A stretch of DNA of 16,210 nucleotides from GCA-2697345 sp049602715 (GCA_049602715.1 JBMYRX010000044.1:1-16210); one strand, 5' to 3'; shown: positions 7,225 through 15,450, counted from the first letter of the stretch. Numbers and translations: made by a program. The notes: generated by a model not told the origin, from the letters alone.

Positions 7225-9273
7225 ATGTATGTAGGTGTTGATGTAGGAGGTACGTTTACTGATATCGCTATTAATTTAGGGGATGGTAGTGAGTTGATAC
7301 TCTATAAATTATCCTCAACCCCAGATAGCCCTGAAAAGGCAATCGTTGATGGTATAGAAACAGTTTTACAAAAAAAGAATCTTAAAGCGGAGGATATAAA
7401 GAGATTCGCGCACGGTACCACGGTTGGTACAAACGCGCTAATAGAAAGAAAGTGTGGTAAAGTCGCATTAGTAACATCTGAAGGCTTCAGAGATTTGCTC
7501 GAGATAGGGCGTCAGACGCGACCTACAGTTTACGATATGCATTTGGATCACCCTAAGCCCTTGGTCGATCGCGAATTACGTTTTGAAGTTCCGCAGCGAA
7601 GATTAGCCGATGGAACCTCTTATGTTAAGCTAGATGAAGGAGCATTAGAACAAGTTGCTTTGGCTATTAAAGAGCAAGAAGTAGATTGTGTAGTAGTTTG
7701 TTTTCTACACTCATATGCTTTTCCCGAAGATGAAATCTCAGCTGAGAAAATTCTTAAAGCTTACCTTCCTAATAAAGTGCGTGTGTTAACGTCTTCATCA
7801 GTTTTTCCAGAGTTTAGAGAGTACGAACGATTTTCAACAGCCGTTCTAAATGCGGCTTTGATTACTATAGTAGGGGAGTATTTAGACAGACTAACCAATC
7901 TTATTAGTGAACTTGGTATTAAATCTGAAGTTAAAATTAGTCAGAGTTCTGGCGGTTTAATGTCAGTTCGAATGGCTAAGGAGTTCCCCGTTAGAGCGTC
8001 TTTGTCGGGCCCTGCTGCAGGTGTGCAGGGTGCTTTAAGACGGTCGTCGGAAGCTGGATACAAAGATATTATAACACTAGATGTAGGTGGCACCAGTGCG
8101 GATGTAGCGTTATTACAGGGAGGCAAGCCTATTGAAGTGAATGGTCGAGATTTAGCCGGATTTCCCATCCGTATTCCATCTCTTGACGTCAATTCTGTCG
8201 GTGCTGGGGGAGGATCAATTGCGTGGATAGATCGGGATGGTTTATTAAAGGTTGGGCCCAGAAGTGCTGGAGCTGCACCTGGCCCCGCTTGCTATGACCT
8301 TGGTGGAATTGACCCAACTGTAACTGACGCAAATGTAATGTTGGGCCGACTTAATGGTGAGACATTATTGGCTGGTAGAATGCCAATAAAGAAAGTTCTG
8401 TCTGAAAAAAGCATTATTCAGCTAGCGAGTAATCTGAGTGTTGATCCGGATGAAGCTGCTTTAGGAATAGTAAAGGTATCCTGCGCTACAATGGTTAAGG
8501 CCATTAGATCCATTTCAGTGGAACGCGGATATAATCCAAGTGATTTCCAATTATTTGTGTATGGTGGAGCTGGAGCCTTACACGCTAATGAAGTTGCAAG
8601 AGATTTGGGAATGCAAAAAATTATTGTTCCTCCTAGCCCAGGCATTCTTTGCGCGGAAGGAGCTATGAACGCTTCACTATCTACTGAATATGTCTCAACG
8701 ACTTTAGTCCCACTTGACAGTAGCGGAATGGACGCGATTAGGGCTGCCTCTCAAAAGTTAAATAACCAAGTTAACAACTGGTATGAGCAGGAGATGGTTC
8801 TTCAAAACGAACAAGTGTCTTTGATGTCCATAGGTGCTCGGTATTTTGGACAAAATTATGAATTGTCGCTTCCGATTGATTTAGAAAGAAGTAATGAGGA
8901 ATGTATTGAAGATATTAAGGCTAACTTCCACAAAGCGCATGAGGCAAATTATGGTTTCGCTTCACTGAGTGAACCTATCCAAGTTGTTAATCTTTCAGTA
9001 AAAGCTATTGGAAATTTGGTTGTCCCTCCCTTACCAAAATTAGAATCTGGCCCTGATGCTTCACCAATCACACATAGAGATACACTATTTAAGCTCGGGG
9101 AAAGGCACACTACACCTATCTATGAAAGATCGAGTTTGAAGGCTGGTCAAAAAATTGAAGGACCTGCAATCGTGGAACAAATGGATACCACCGTTTTAAT
9201 TTTTCCTGGGGATACCTGCGATGTTGATGAATGGGGAAATCTAATAATAAGTCTTGCGGAGTTTATAACATGA
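7225..9273 (+). CDS. hyuA: Hydantoinase/oxoprolinase subunit A (HyuA), ATP-dependent
   Basis: HyuA is the ATP-using subunit of the N-methylhydantoinase / 5-oxoprolinase / acetone carboxylase superfamily, which activates a lactam, imide or ketone by phosphorylation. The 682 residues are full length for the family. The ASKHA nucleotide-binding elements are present: DVGGTFTD (6-13), HGTTVGTNAL (63-72), SGPAAG (261-266), DVGGTSADV (286-294) and GAGGGS (326-331), followed by PGPACY (352-357) and TDANV (367-371). The C-terminal GPAIVEQMDTTVLIFPGD is the standard ending. The ATG is 13 bases after the oxidoreductase stop with only a weak ribosome binding site. Its stop overlaps the hyuB start (ATGA), as expected for partners made in equal amounts. 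The substrate may be a hydantoin, oxoproline or another cyclic amide. Confidence 0.95.
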   Translation: MYVGVDVGGTFTDIAINLGDGSELILYKLSSTPDSPEKAIVDGIETVLQKKNLKAEDIKRFAHGTTVGTNALIERKCGKVALVTSEGFRDLLEIGRQTRPTVYDMHLDHPKPLVDRELRFEVPQRRLADGTSYVKLDEGALEQVALAIKEQEVDCVVVCFLHSYAFPEDEISAEKILKAYLPNKVRVLTSSSVFPEFREYERFSTAVLNAALITIVGEYLDRLTNLISELGIKSEVKISQSSGGLMSVRMAKEFPVRASLSGPAAGVQGALRRSSEAGYKDIITLDVGGTSADVALLQGGKPIEVNGRDLAGFPIRIPSLDVNSVGAGGGSIAWIDRDGLLKVGPRSAGAAPGPACYDLGGIDPTVTDANVMLGRLNGETLLAGRMPIKKVLSEKSIIQLASNLSVDPDEAALGIVKVSCATMVKAIRSISVERGYNPSDFQLFVYGGAGALHANEVARDLGMQKIIVPPSPGILCAEGAMNASLSTEYVSTTLVPLDSSGMDAIRAASQKLNNQVNNWYEQEMVLQNEQVSLMSIGARYFGQNYELSLPIDLERSNEECIEDIKANFHKAHEANYGFASLSEPIQVVNLSVKAIGNLVVPPLPKLESGPDASPITHRDTLFKLGERHTTPIYERSSLKAGQKIEGPAIVEQMDTTVLIFPGDTCDVDEWGNLIISLAEFIT

Positions 9274-10940
9274 GCATGTCACCGATTGATGCAGAACTAC
9301 TTAGAAATGCTATGGCGAGTATTGCAGACGAAATGTACATCGCCTTGATGAAGAGTGCGTACTCAACCAATATCAAAGAACGAAAAGATCACTCTACCGC
9401 TCTTTTTGATGCCGATGGAAGGGTCGTAGTACAGGGCGAAAGTATGCCGTTGCATCTGGCTTCAATGTTGGGATTGGTGGAGGTCGTATTAGAGAAATAC
9501 GGAAAGACTGGTGTTAAGGACGGAGACATGTTCCTTTCCAATGACCCATATGTGGGAAGAGGTTCGCATTTACCAGATGTGGCTATAGCGGCGCCGATCT
9601 TCAATGATGGTGAATTAGTCATGTTTGTTTGTAACATAGCGCATCACGCCGATATCGGTGGGATGTCCCCAGGGTCTATGGCAGGTGGAATGACTGAGAT
9701 ATATCAAGAAGGGCTACGAATCCCACCAATCAGGCTCTTTGAAGACAATATTATTAAACAAGATGTCATGGATATGATTTTATTAAATGTGAGAGTGCCC
9801 GAGGAAAGACTTGGAGACTATAATGCACAAATTGCATCCAATCAGTTAGGGAAACGACGTTGCACTACACTTATTGAAAGATGGGGAAAAGAGAAAATCG
9901 CTCAAGGCTGTGATGCTATAATTTCTGCAGTAGCGAAGCGAACACGGGCGTCGATAAATGATCTGCCGGATGGTATTTATACGTTTGAAGATGTCGTCGA
10001 TGACGACGGCTTAAAAAGAGAAAATATCAAAATATCCGTTGCAATCACCGTTTCTGGAGAAGAAATAAAGTTTGATTTTGATGGTACGGACCCCCAGGTA
10101 GAAGGTAATAATAATGTTACTATGGCAGGGCTACAGGCTTCATGTCTATATTGTTTGAAAGTTTTGCTCGATCCAGATTGTCCTCAAAATCACGGAATGC
10201 TTGATCCGGTAACAATAGATGCTCCTTCCGGGACTGTAGTTAACGCATCATTTCCAGCTGCCTCTGCCGCTCGTGCCCAAACAGGGCAGCGTATTGTAGA
10301 TTGCATATTGGGCGCTCTTGCGCCTGCATGTCCAGAAAGAGTAGTGGCGGCTGGAAATGGGGCTAATACTTCTGCAGCTTTTTTTGGGAAGGGCGAAGAC
10401 GGTAAGTACTATGTTTATCTAGAAACCTTAGGCGGTGGGGCTGGAGGTAGGTTCTACAAGGATGGTACGGATGGAGTACAAGTTCATATGACAAATACCT
10501 CAAATTTACCGATTGAGGCGTTAGAGACAGAATATCCTTTAATGATAGAACGTTATGAATTTTGTGAAAACACCGGAGGTGCTGGTAAATATCGTGGTGG
10601 TCTTGGTATTCTTCGTGAGTATAGACCGATAGGGCACAAAACTACGTTTTCTGGTCAAGGTGAAAGGTTTGTAAATAAACCTTGGGGAATTTTTGGAGGA
10701 CAACCAGGTGGAACGGGTTCCTTCTCTACCGTTTCAGATAAAGGAACTAATACTAGATTATCTAATAAGCCGTCTACCTTGCGTGTTGGACCAGATCACG
10801 TTATCAGAGTGATTACTGCCGGAGCAGGAGGCTTTGGTGACCCAAAAGAAAGATCGGAGTCTCAGTTAAAAGAAGACTTGGACAGCGGTAAATTTAGTAG
10901 GGACTTTCTAGCAAAGGAATATAAGCAGTTTAACGGCTAG
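9270..10940 (+). CDS. hyuB: Hydantoinase/oxoprolinase subunit B (HyuB)
   Basis: HyuB is the partner subunit of HyuA in ATP-dependent opening of cyclic amides and related reactions. The 556 residues match the stand-alone family length. Recognisable blocks are IKERKDHSTALFD (35-47), NDPYVGRGSHLPDV (91-104), the HHADIGG block (125-131) and EGLRIPP (147-153), then the glycine-rich C-terminal GGAGKYRGGLGILREYR and AGAGGFGDP. The start at 9270 is chosen because ATGA overlaps the hyuA stop by four bases, GGAG lies nine bases upstream, and the protein then begins at the normal family N-terminus (SPIDAELLRNAM). A longer in-frame ATG at 9231 would overlap hyuA by 43 bases and add 13 unrelated residues. 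The GntR gene follows after 30 bases. Confidence 0.95.
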   Translation: MSMSPIDAELLRNAMASIADEMYIALMKSAYSTNIKERKDHSTALFDADGRVVVQGESMPLHLASMLGLVEVVLEKYGKTGVKDGDMFLSNDPYVGRGSHLPDVAIAAPIFNDGELVMFVCNIAHHADIGGMSPGSMAGGMTEIYQEGLRIPPIRLFEDNIIKQDVMDMILLNVRVPEERLGDYNAQIASNQLGKRRCTTLIERWGKEKIAQGCDAIISAVAKRTRASINDLPDGIYTFEDVVDDDGLKRENIKISVAITVSGEEIKFDFDGTDPQVEGNNNVTMAGLQASCLYCLKVLLDPDCPQNHGMLDPVTIDAPSGTVVNASFPAASAARAQTGQRIVDCILGALAPACPERVVAAGNGANTSAAFFGKGEDGKYYVYLETLGGGAGGRFYKDGTDGVQVHMTNTSNLPIEALETEYPLMIERYEFCENTGGAGKYRGGLGILREYRPIGHKTTFSGQGERFVNKPWGIFGGQPGGTGSFSTVSDKGTNTRLSNKPSTLRVGPDHVIRVITAGAGGFGDPKERSESQLKEDLDSGKFSRDFLAKEYKQFNG

Positions 10941-10945
10941 CAAAA

Positions 10946-10976
10946 TTCCACAAGAAAATAGGGCAAAATCGTGGAA
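10946..10976 (+). promoter_or_regulatory. Small inverted repeat around the GntR ribosome binding site and start
   Basis: TTCCAC (10946-10951) pairs with GTGGAA (10971-10976), which contains the GTG start codon of the GntR gene. The ribosome binding site AGGG (10960-10963) sits in the 19-base loop. The stem has only six pairs, so translational control is a weak suggestion and chance is quite possible. Confidence 0.25.
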
Positions 10977-11726
10977 AAAATAGAAAATATTAAAGGAAAA
11001 TCAGGGATAGCGATAGTTGCAAAGGATACAACGTCTCTAGCTGATTTGGCTACAAACGCTCTTAGAAACAAGATACTTGATTTATCACTGACACCAAGTG
11101 AGCATTTGGAAGAAAAAATGCTACTTGAAAGGTTTCCTTTTGGTAGAACGCCTATAAGGGAAGCACTTAACAGATTAATGGCGGAAGGGTTAGTCGAAAC
11201 AAAAAATGGCCGTGGGGCCTATGTGGCGTCGATGAGCATATGGCACACTCTACAGCTATTAGAGGCATATGTCATATCCGAAAGAGTAGTAGCTTCATTA
11301 ATAAAATTTGATGATGTGAACTTGATTCAGGATTTGCAAGAAATTCAAACTGAGTATGAGGAAGTTTCAAAGAATGCCGACATACTAGGGATAACAGAAA
11401 AAAACAACAGATTTCATCGTAGGTTGGCTAAAGCAACAGGGAATAGGTTTATAATTGCCCAGCATGCGGATTTGCATAACCTTGCTCGTCGATTATCATT
11501 TTTTGTATATAGTTCAGAGAATGTTTCAAACAAAGAATTTAAGTTACAGGTGTCTCGTATTACTAGACAGCATTATGAAATAATTGGTTTTATTCAAGAC
11601 AAGAATAGATCTGAATTAGTTACTCTTCTTACTGAGCATGCTACTTTATTTCGTTCCCGGCTCAGCGCAGTTATCGATGGTGGTGCAGATAGGGAACTTG
11701 ATTTCTCTAAGATATCATCAGGTTAG
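10971..11726 (+). CDS. GntR-family transcriptional regulator, FCD (FadR) subfamily
   Basis: This is a 251-residue DNA-binding regulator. The N-terminal winged helix-turn-helix covers about residues 22-88, with the conserved GRTPIREALNRLMAEGLVE (58-76) and the wing NGRGAYVASM. The C-terminal FCD effector domain covers about 95-235. Its metal-site histidines are visible: His149 in NNRFHRRLAKATGN, His201 in RQHYEIIGFI and His223 in TEHATLFRSRL; the usual Asp before the first His is Asn here. FCD regulators generally sense a carboxylic or amino acid and repress nearby catabolic genes. The start is GTG at 10971 with AGGG seven bases upstream. It is the last gene of the hyu operon and probably controls this operon, the divergent operon and possibly the transporter; candidate sites lie at 4991-5000 and 12473-12503. 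The regulatory targets are inference. Confidence 0.93.
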   Translation: MEKIENIKGKSGIAIVAKDTTSLADLATNALRNKILDLSLTPSEHLEEKMLLERFPFGRTPIREALNRLMAEGLVETKNGRGAYVASMSIWHTLQLLEAYVISERVVASLIKFDDVNLIQDLQEIQTEYEEVSKNADILGITEKNNRFHRRLAKATGNRFIIAQHADLHNLARRLSFFVYSSENVSNKEFKLQVSRITRQHYEIIGFIQDKNRSELVTLLTEHATLFRSRLSAVIDGGADRELDFSKISSG

Positions 11727-11731
11727 GTCTT

Positions 11732-12406
11732 TTAACTATTTATCAATGAGACTACATCTTCAGTACTTCGGACATCGGCTACCAATTGCATTAGATTTAC
11801 AAGAGTAGCGTTATGCTCAAAGTCTGATCTTGTTGCAGTTCCATCACTAACAAAAATCACATTGTAACCCAATGCAACAGCATCCCTAGTTGTTGACTCG
11901 CAGCAAGCATTTGTTAACGTTCCGGTAATTATGAGGGTTTCAATTTCTTTACTTCGAAGTTGACTATCTAAATCACTTGAGCCTTGTATAAGCGCGCTTG
12001 GTCTCGTCTTTGCAGATATTATATCGTTATCTCTAACATCCATTCCACTCCAGATTTTGAATCCATGAGAACCAACCTTAGAATCAGCCATCATTTGCGA
12101 AATTACTTTTTCATCGCAAAAACCTTTGTACATGGCTTTTGTCCAAGGATCATCAAATGTTGATTGGGTCCAAGCTACAAAGCCGCCAGCTTCTCTTATT
12201 GCGTTTGCAATTTTGTTGATATTTGGAACGATTGTCTTTGCTTCTGGAATGCCTAGGACTGAGAGTTCCGGAGCAACCCAGCTATTTTGCATATCTATTA
12301 CAACCAGAGCGGTTTTTGAATGATTAATTTTGTCATATACGTGTGTTTTGCCTCGGCGTTCAATACAAGCGTTAATGATCTCTTTAGGAATATCAATTTT
12401 ATGCAT
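11732..12406 (-). CDS. Isochorismatase-family cysteine amidohydrolase
   Basis: This 224-residue enzyme belongs to the isochorismatase-like hydrolases (nicotinamidase, N-carbamoylsarcosine amidase, maleamate amidase, ureidoacrylate hydrolase). The catalytic triad is visible: Asp38 in VVIDMQNSW, Lys133 in SAKTRPSAL and Cys168 in GTLTNACCESTTRDAV, where Cys168 rather than Cys169 aligns with the nucleophile. The Cys makes it an amidase-type member rather than a vinyl-ether hydrolase of the EntB type. The ATG at 12406 is chosen because AGAGG lies four bases upstream; an in-frame TTG at 12439 would put that ribosome binding site inside the gene. It converges on the GntR gene with 5 bases between stops and is divergent from the transporter operon. 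Beside HyuAB, a carbamoyl-amino-acid amidase role is attractive but inferred. Confidence 0.92.
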   Translation of the reverse strand: MHKIDIPKEIINACIERRGKTHVYDKINHSKTALVVIDMQNSWVAPELSVLGIPEAKTIVPNINKIANAIREAGGFVAWTQSTFDDPWTKAMYKGFCDEKVISQMMADSKVGSHGFKIWSGMDVRDNDIISAKTRPSALIQGSSDLDSQLRSKEIETLIITGTLTNACCESTTRDAVALGYNVIFVSDGTATRSDFEHNATLVNLMQLVADVRSTEDVVSLINS

Positions 12407-12410
12407 TTTT

Positions 12411-12415
12411 CCTCT
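12411..12415 (-). promoter_or_regulatory. Ribosome binding site AGAGG that fixes the isochorismatase-family start
   Basis: On the minus strand AGAGG is followed by four A residues and the ATG at 12406. The longer TTG start at 12439 would have this site inside the coding sequence, which argues for the shorter protein. Confidence 0.65.
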
Positions 12416-12438
12416 TATTATAAATTCTAATGAGCCCA

Positions 12439-12465
12439 ATATTAACTTTTCATTGTCGTTGACAA
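12439..12465 (-). promoter_or_regulatory. Weak candidate promoter for the isochorismatase-family gene
   Basis: On the minus strand TTGTCA (12465-12460) is followed after 15 bases by TAATAT (12444-12439). The -35 is good (five of six), but the spacing is short and the -10 matches four of six. The -35 overlaps that of the transporter promoter on the other strand through the near-palindrome GTTGACAAC. Confidence 0.3.
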
Positions 12466-12486
12466 CAAAACCATATTGTATATAAA
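12459..12486 (+). promoter_or_regulatory. Strong candidate sigma70 promoter for the ABC transporter operon
   Basis: A consensus -35 TTGACA (12459-12464) is followed after 16 bases by TATAAA (12481-12486), five of six matches to the -10. Transcription would begin near 12493, leaving a leader of about 100 bases before the binding-protein ATG at 12596. Confidence 0.6.
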
Positions 12487-12503
12487 TATCATATATACAA
12501 TAT
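12473..12503. promoter_or_regulatory. 12-bp inverted repeat over the transporter promoter, candidate operator
   Basis: ATATTGTATATA (12473-12484) and TATATACAATAT (12492-12503) are exact inverted copies around a 7-base spacer. The repeat covers the -10 element and the likely start point, a classic repressor position. The TTGT and ACAA ends have centres 21 bases apart, about two helical turns, and resemble the TTGT...ACAA half-sites of FCD-type GntR regulators. The repeat is seen; the binding protein is inferred. Confidence 0.5.
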
Positions 12504-12595
12504 ATATATTTAATTTCAATTAATTAGGACAAATAAAAATAAACTAAAACACTTACTGAAATTTGTTTGTTTAAAAGAAATCTGAGGAGCTAATA

Positions 12596-13675
12596 ATGAA
12601 TAAACCAATAGATAAAAAGATGAAACTTAACAGAAGAACAGTACTAAAAACCGCTCTTGGAGCAGGCGCAGTAATGTCTACCCCATATTTCTTCGTTAAA
12701 GCACAAGCAGCATCAGATCCTAAAGTTATGAATATGTATAACTTTGATGGTAGTTTAGGTGAGTTTTATACCAAGCATTGGTATAAACCATTTCAAGAAA
12801 AATTTGATGTGAAGATGAACTTTATTAAGCTGAAGGGTAGTAGGGTCCCTTTAGAGAAAGTTCAAGCACAAATTAATGCAGGCAAGCCTGAAACTGATGT
12901 TATGCCAATGCATCAAGATCAAGTTATTTTTGCAGAGCGTAATAATCTCGCGATGGAAGTTGATGCATCGGCAATTCCAGAGTTTTCCAATTACTATGAT
13001 AAGGGTGTTACAAAGTACGGACCAAAAATGGTGCTTTGGTGCTATGGATTGGCTTATAATACAGAATTAGTTAAACCTGCACCTACCTCATGGAAGGCTT
13101 TGTGGGATCCACAATATGCTGGGAAAGTTGCTGTCAATGAAGGACTTAAAGATCAATGCCTTCAAATGGTAAATTTAGCTTTCAAAGGTAGCCCGTACCC
13201 CGTTGATGCTGAAACATTCAAGCATTTAAGTGATTTACGTCCAAGCCTTGTTGCACTTTGGAGCGGTGGCGCAGATGCAGAACAGCTCTTCAGAAATGGT
13301 GAAATTGTAATGACACCATTTTGGAATGGGCGGGTAACTAAGCTAAGAGGAGAGGGCCTACCACTTAAATTTGCAACTCCTAAAGAAGGTTTCTTTGTTC
13401 GTTCTAGTGTCTATGGAATCCCGCGAGGAGCTTCAAATCCTGAAATGGCTCATGAATGGTTAAATTGGGTGATCGGTGCTGGACCACAGAAGAAAATGGT
13501 AGAATATGGATATGGGACATTTAACAAATTGGTAGAACATACACCAGAAGAGGCAGCAAATGTTATTGTATCTGATCCAGAAGTTATGAAGTATGCCGTT
13601 TCAGAAGACTTCAACCAAATTCTTGATAATGGTAAAGAATGGACTGATATGTGGAATAAGTGGAAATCCTCATAA
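12596..13675 (+). CDS. ABC transporter periplasmic substrate-binding protein, PotD/PotF (polyamine) type
   Basis: This 359-residue binding protein delivers a solute to the membrane permeases encoded downstream. The N-terminus has a Tat-type signal: Lys-rich start, NRRTVLK with the twin Arg at 13-14, a hydrophobic stretch (about 18-33) and a likely cleavage after AQA at 38. Export in folded form to the periplasm follows from this. The body is typical of the PotD/PotF group, with WCYGLAYNTELVKPAPTSWKALWDPQYAGKV in its N-terminal half and LWSGGADAEQLFRNGEI later. These families bind polyamines but also other organic cations and amines, so the ligand is open. The ATG at 12596 has GAGGAG eight bases upstream, a strong site. 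A hairpin follows the stop, which may keep this gene expressed more highly than the permeases. M9 is an alternative start. Confidence 0.92.
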   Translation: MNKPIDKKMKLNRRTVLKTALGAGAVMSTPYFFVKAQAASDPKVMNMYNFDGSLGEFYTKHWYKPFQEKFDVKMNFIKLKGSRVPLEKVQAQINAGKPETDVMPMHQDQVIFAERNNLAMEVDASAIPEFSNYYDKGVTKYGPKMVLWCYGLAYNTELVKPAPTSWKALWDPQYAGKVAVNEGLKDQCLQMVNLAFKGSPYPVDAETFKHLSDLRPSLVALWSGGADAEQLFRNGEIVMTPFWNGRVTKLRGEGLPLKFATPKEGFFVRSSVYGIPRGASNPEMAHEWLNWVIGAGPQKKMVEYGYGTFNKLVEHTPEEAANVIVSDPEVMKYAVSEDFNQILDNGKEWTDMWNKWKSS

Positions 13676-13697
13676 AATCAGGTATGTAAGAATTAAC

Positions 13698-13745
13698 TTG
13701 TATGCGAAATCTAAAAATTTAATTAGGTTTCGCGTACAAATTTTT
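13698..13745 (+). terminator. Hairpin with T-run between the binding-protein and permease genes (attenuator or partial terminator)
   Basis: Bases 13698-13714 pair with 13723-13739: 17 pairs, two of them G-U, closing an 8-base loop. One A and then TTTTT (13741-13745) follow. This is a rho-independent terminator shape. Because the permease genes in the same direction begin 38 bases later and no strong promoter was recognised between, it is more likely a partial terminator or an mRNA-stabilising 3' hairpin. That would favour expression of the binding protein, as is common in ABC operons. Confidence 0.65.
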
Positions 13746-13783
13746 CACTTCAATTTTTTTTAATTAGAATGTAATTTGTCGTA

Positions 13784-14638
13784 ATGGGACGTAACTCTGA
13801 CGAAAACTATGGAGCGTTGTGGCTTTTGACACCCACGGTGCTATTGTACCTAGCAACATTTTTATTTCCGCTTATTATGCTGGGGGTTCTAAGTTTTGCT
13901 AAGTTTGAACTTAGTGTTACAACACTTGGATTTTATCTAGATAATTATAATAAAATATTTAGTGACGGAATAACCTTAAAAATATTTTTCCAGACGGTTA
14001 GACTCTCTGTTTGGATAACACTCTGGTGTTTGATTTTGGGGTATCCTGTAGCTTTGTTGATGCGGAGCTGTAGTCCTAAAATGAAGATGGTTCTTTTGTT
14101 CTGTGTCGTTTCACCTCTATTAACGAGTATTATTGTGAGGAATGTAGCCTGGCTTTTAATACTTGGTAGATCAGGGATAATAAATGATACACTTATCCAG
14201 TGGGAATTAATTTCTAAACCACTTCCATTAATGTACAATGAGTTTGGTGTAATTTTAGCTGTGGTACATGTGTATTTGTCTTTTATGGTTCTACCGCTTT
14301 TTGGAGCGCTCAGTTCAATTAATTCGTCGATTGAAGAGGCTGCTAGCAGTTTGGGAGCTCCCGCTTGGCGAGTATTTCTTTCTGTAACATTACCATTGAG
14401 TTTACCAGGAATAATGGCTGGATGTACTCTGGTCTTTATTCTTTCTATGGGGGTTTATCTTACTCCAGTCATAATGGGTGGAAACTTTATTCTTACACTC
14501 CCAATGCTTATTACTGAATCAGTCAGAGAACAGTATGACTGGCCCTTTGCTTCAGCTATGGCTCTGATGCTACTTTTAGCTATCGGATTTATGGTTGTGT
14601 TATCATCTGGAGTGCAAAGATTGGTAGGTAGGAGATGA
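13784..14638 (+). CDS. ABC transporter permease, PotB type
   Basis: This 284-residue inner-membrane permease forms half of the transport channel. Six hydrophobic segments are visible at about residues 11-37, 72-95, 100-127, 153-177, 203-232 and 255-277. The EAA loop that contacts the ATPase is EEAASSLGAPAWRVF (184-198), followed by LPLSLPGIMAG. The length fits PotB/PotH-type permeases. The ATG at 13784 lacks a clear ribosome binding site, which is unusual beside the well-initiated genes around it; with the preceding hairpin this suggests lower expression than the binding protein. Its stop overlaps the next gene's start (ATGA). Confidence 0.93.
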   Translation: MGRNSDENYGALWLLTPTVLLYLATFLFPLIMLGVLSFAKFELSVTTLGFYLDNYNKIFSDGITLKIFFQTVRLSVWITLWCLILGYPVALLMRSCSPKMKMVLLFCVVSPLLTSIIVRNVAWLLILGRSGIINDTLIQWELISKPLPLMYNEFGVILAVVHVYLSFMVLPLFGALSSINSSIEEAASSLGAPAWRVFLSVTLPLSLPGIMAGCTLVFILSMGVYLTPVIMGGNFILTLPMLITESVREQYDWPFASAMALMLLLAIGFMVVLSSGVQRLVGRR

Positions 14639-15450
14639 GTTCGCAAGAATCCTATGGCTCCAGGTTACCCTATAGATTATTGGTATTTATTGTTACTATT
14701 GTTATTTTCTTTTTAGAAGCACCATTAATAATCTTAGTAATTCAATCTTTCACTGCTGAGTCCTATTTAGCTTTTCCTCCGCCGTCATATGGCGTCAGAT
14801 GGTATAAAGAGGTGCTGACATCTGAAGATTGGTTGAATTCAATTTCTCTAAGCCTGATAATAGCGACGGTTGTCACACCACTTTCGCTAATTTTTGGTAC
14901 CATGGCAGCCTTTGCTCTGGATCGTGGACCAAAAAAATTAAAAAATGGCCTCCAAGCTATAATGATTGCTCCTATGGTCTTACCACATATCGTATTAGGG
15001 CTAGGGCTGTTTAAAATGGCGCTTCAATTAGATATTGATGATAGTATGCTTGCCTATATCCCTGCACACCTTACCATAACGATACCTTTTGTAATAATAT
15101 CGGTCGGAGCCAGTTTGCAAACTTTTGAGGTAACTTTGGAGGAAGCTGCACGAAGCCTAGGCGCATCCCGTTTCTGGGCTGTATGGTACATAACCTTGCC
15201 AATCATTAGTCCAGCTTTAGTTGCAGGTGCTATTTTTAGTTTTATAATTTCGTTTGATGAGTTTATAATAACGTTCTTTTTAACAACATTTGAAAGAACA
15301 TTACCGATAGAAATGTTTACGACTTTAATGTACCAAGTAAGGCCATCGATTGCTGCTGTGTCAACATTGACGTTAGCAGTAACAGCATTCTTAACCGCCA
15401 TGCTCATACTAAGAGGGCAGATAACGAGTGGAGATAAGGTAATCAAATGA
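14635..15450 (+). CDS. ABC transporter permease, PotC type
   Basis: This is the second permease subunit, 271 residues, with six membrane segments at about 13-37, 67-95, 107-130, 143-162, 185-217 and 238-260. The EAA motif is EEAARSLGASRFWAVW (169-184), followed by LPIISPALVAG, and it pairs with the ATPase encoded next. The ATG at 14635 overlaps the previous stop by four bases and has GGAG immediately upstream (AGGAGATG), so initiation is probably mainly by coupling. Its own stop overlaps the ATPase start in the same ATGA way. The pair of unlike permeases, rather than one homodimeric permease, is the standard polyamine-type arrangement. The substrate is not readable from the membrane segments. 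Confidence 0.93.
   Translation: MSSQESYGSRLPYRLLVFIVTIVIFFLEAPLIILVIQSFTAESYLAFPPPSYGVRWYKEVLTSEDWLNSISLSLIIATVVTPLSLIFGTMAAFALDRGPKKLKNGLQAIMIAPMVLPHIVLGLGLFKMALQLDIDDSMLAYIPAHLTITIPFVIISVGASLQTFEVTLEEAARSLGASRFWAVWYITLPIISPALVAGAIFSFIISFDEFIITFFLTTFERTLPIEMFTTLMYQVRPSIAAVSTLTLAVTAFLTAMLILRGQITSGDKVIK

Noticed and set aside
15054..15446. 130-codon minus-strand open frame opposite the PotC-type permease
   Set aside because: It is antisense to a clear permease with an EAA motif, begins without a promoter or ribosome binding site, and its composition mirrors the opposite strand.
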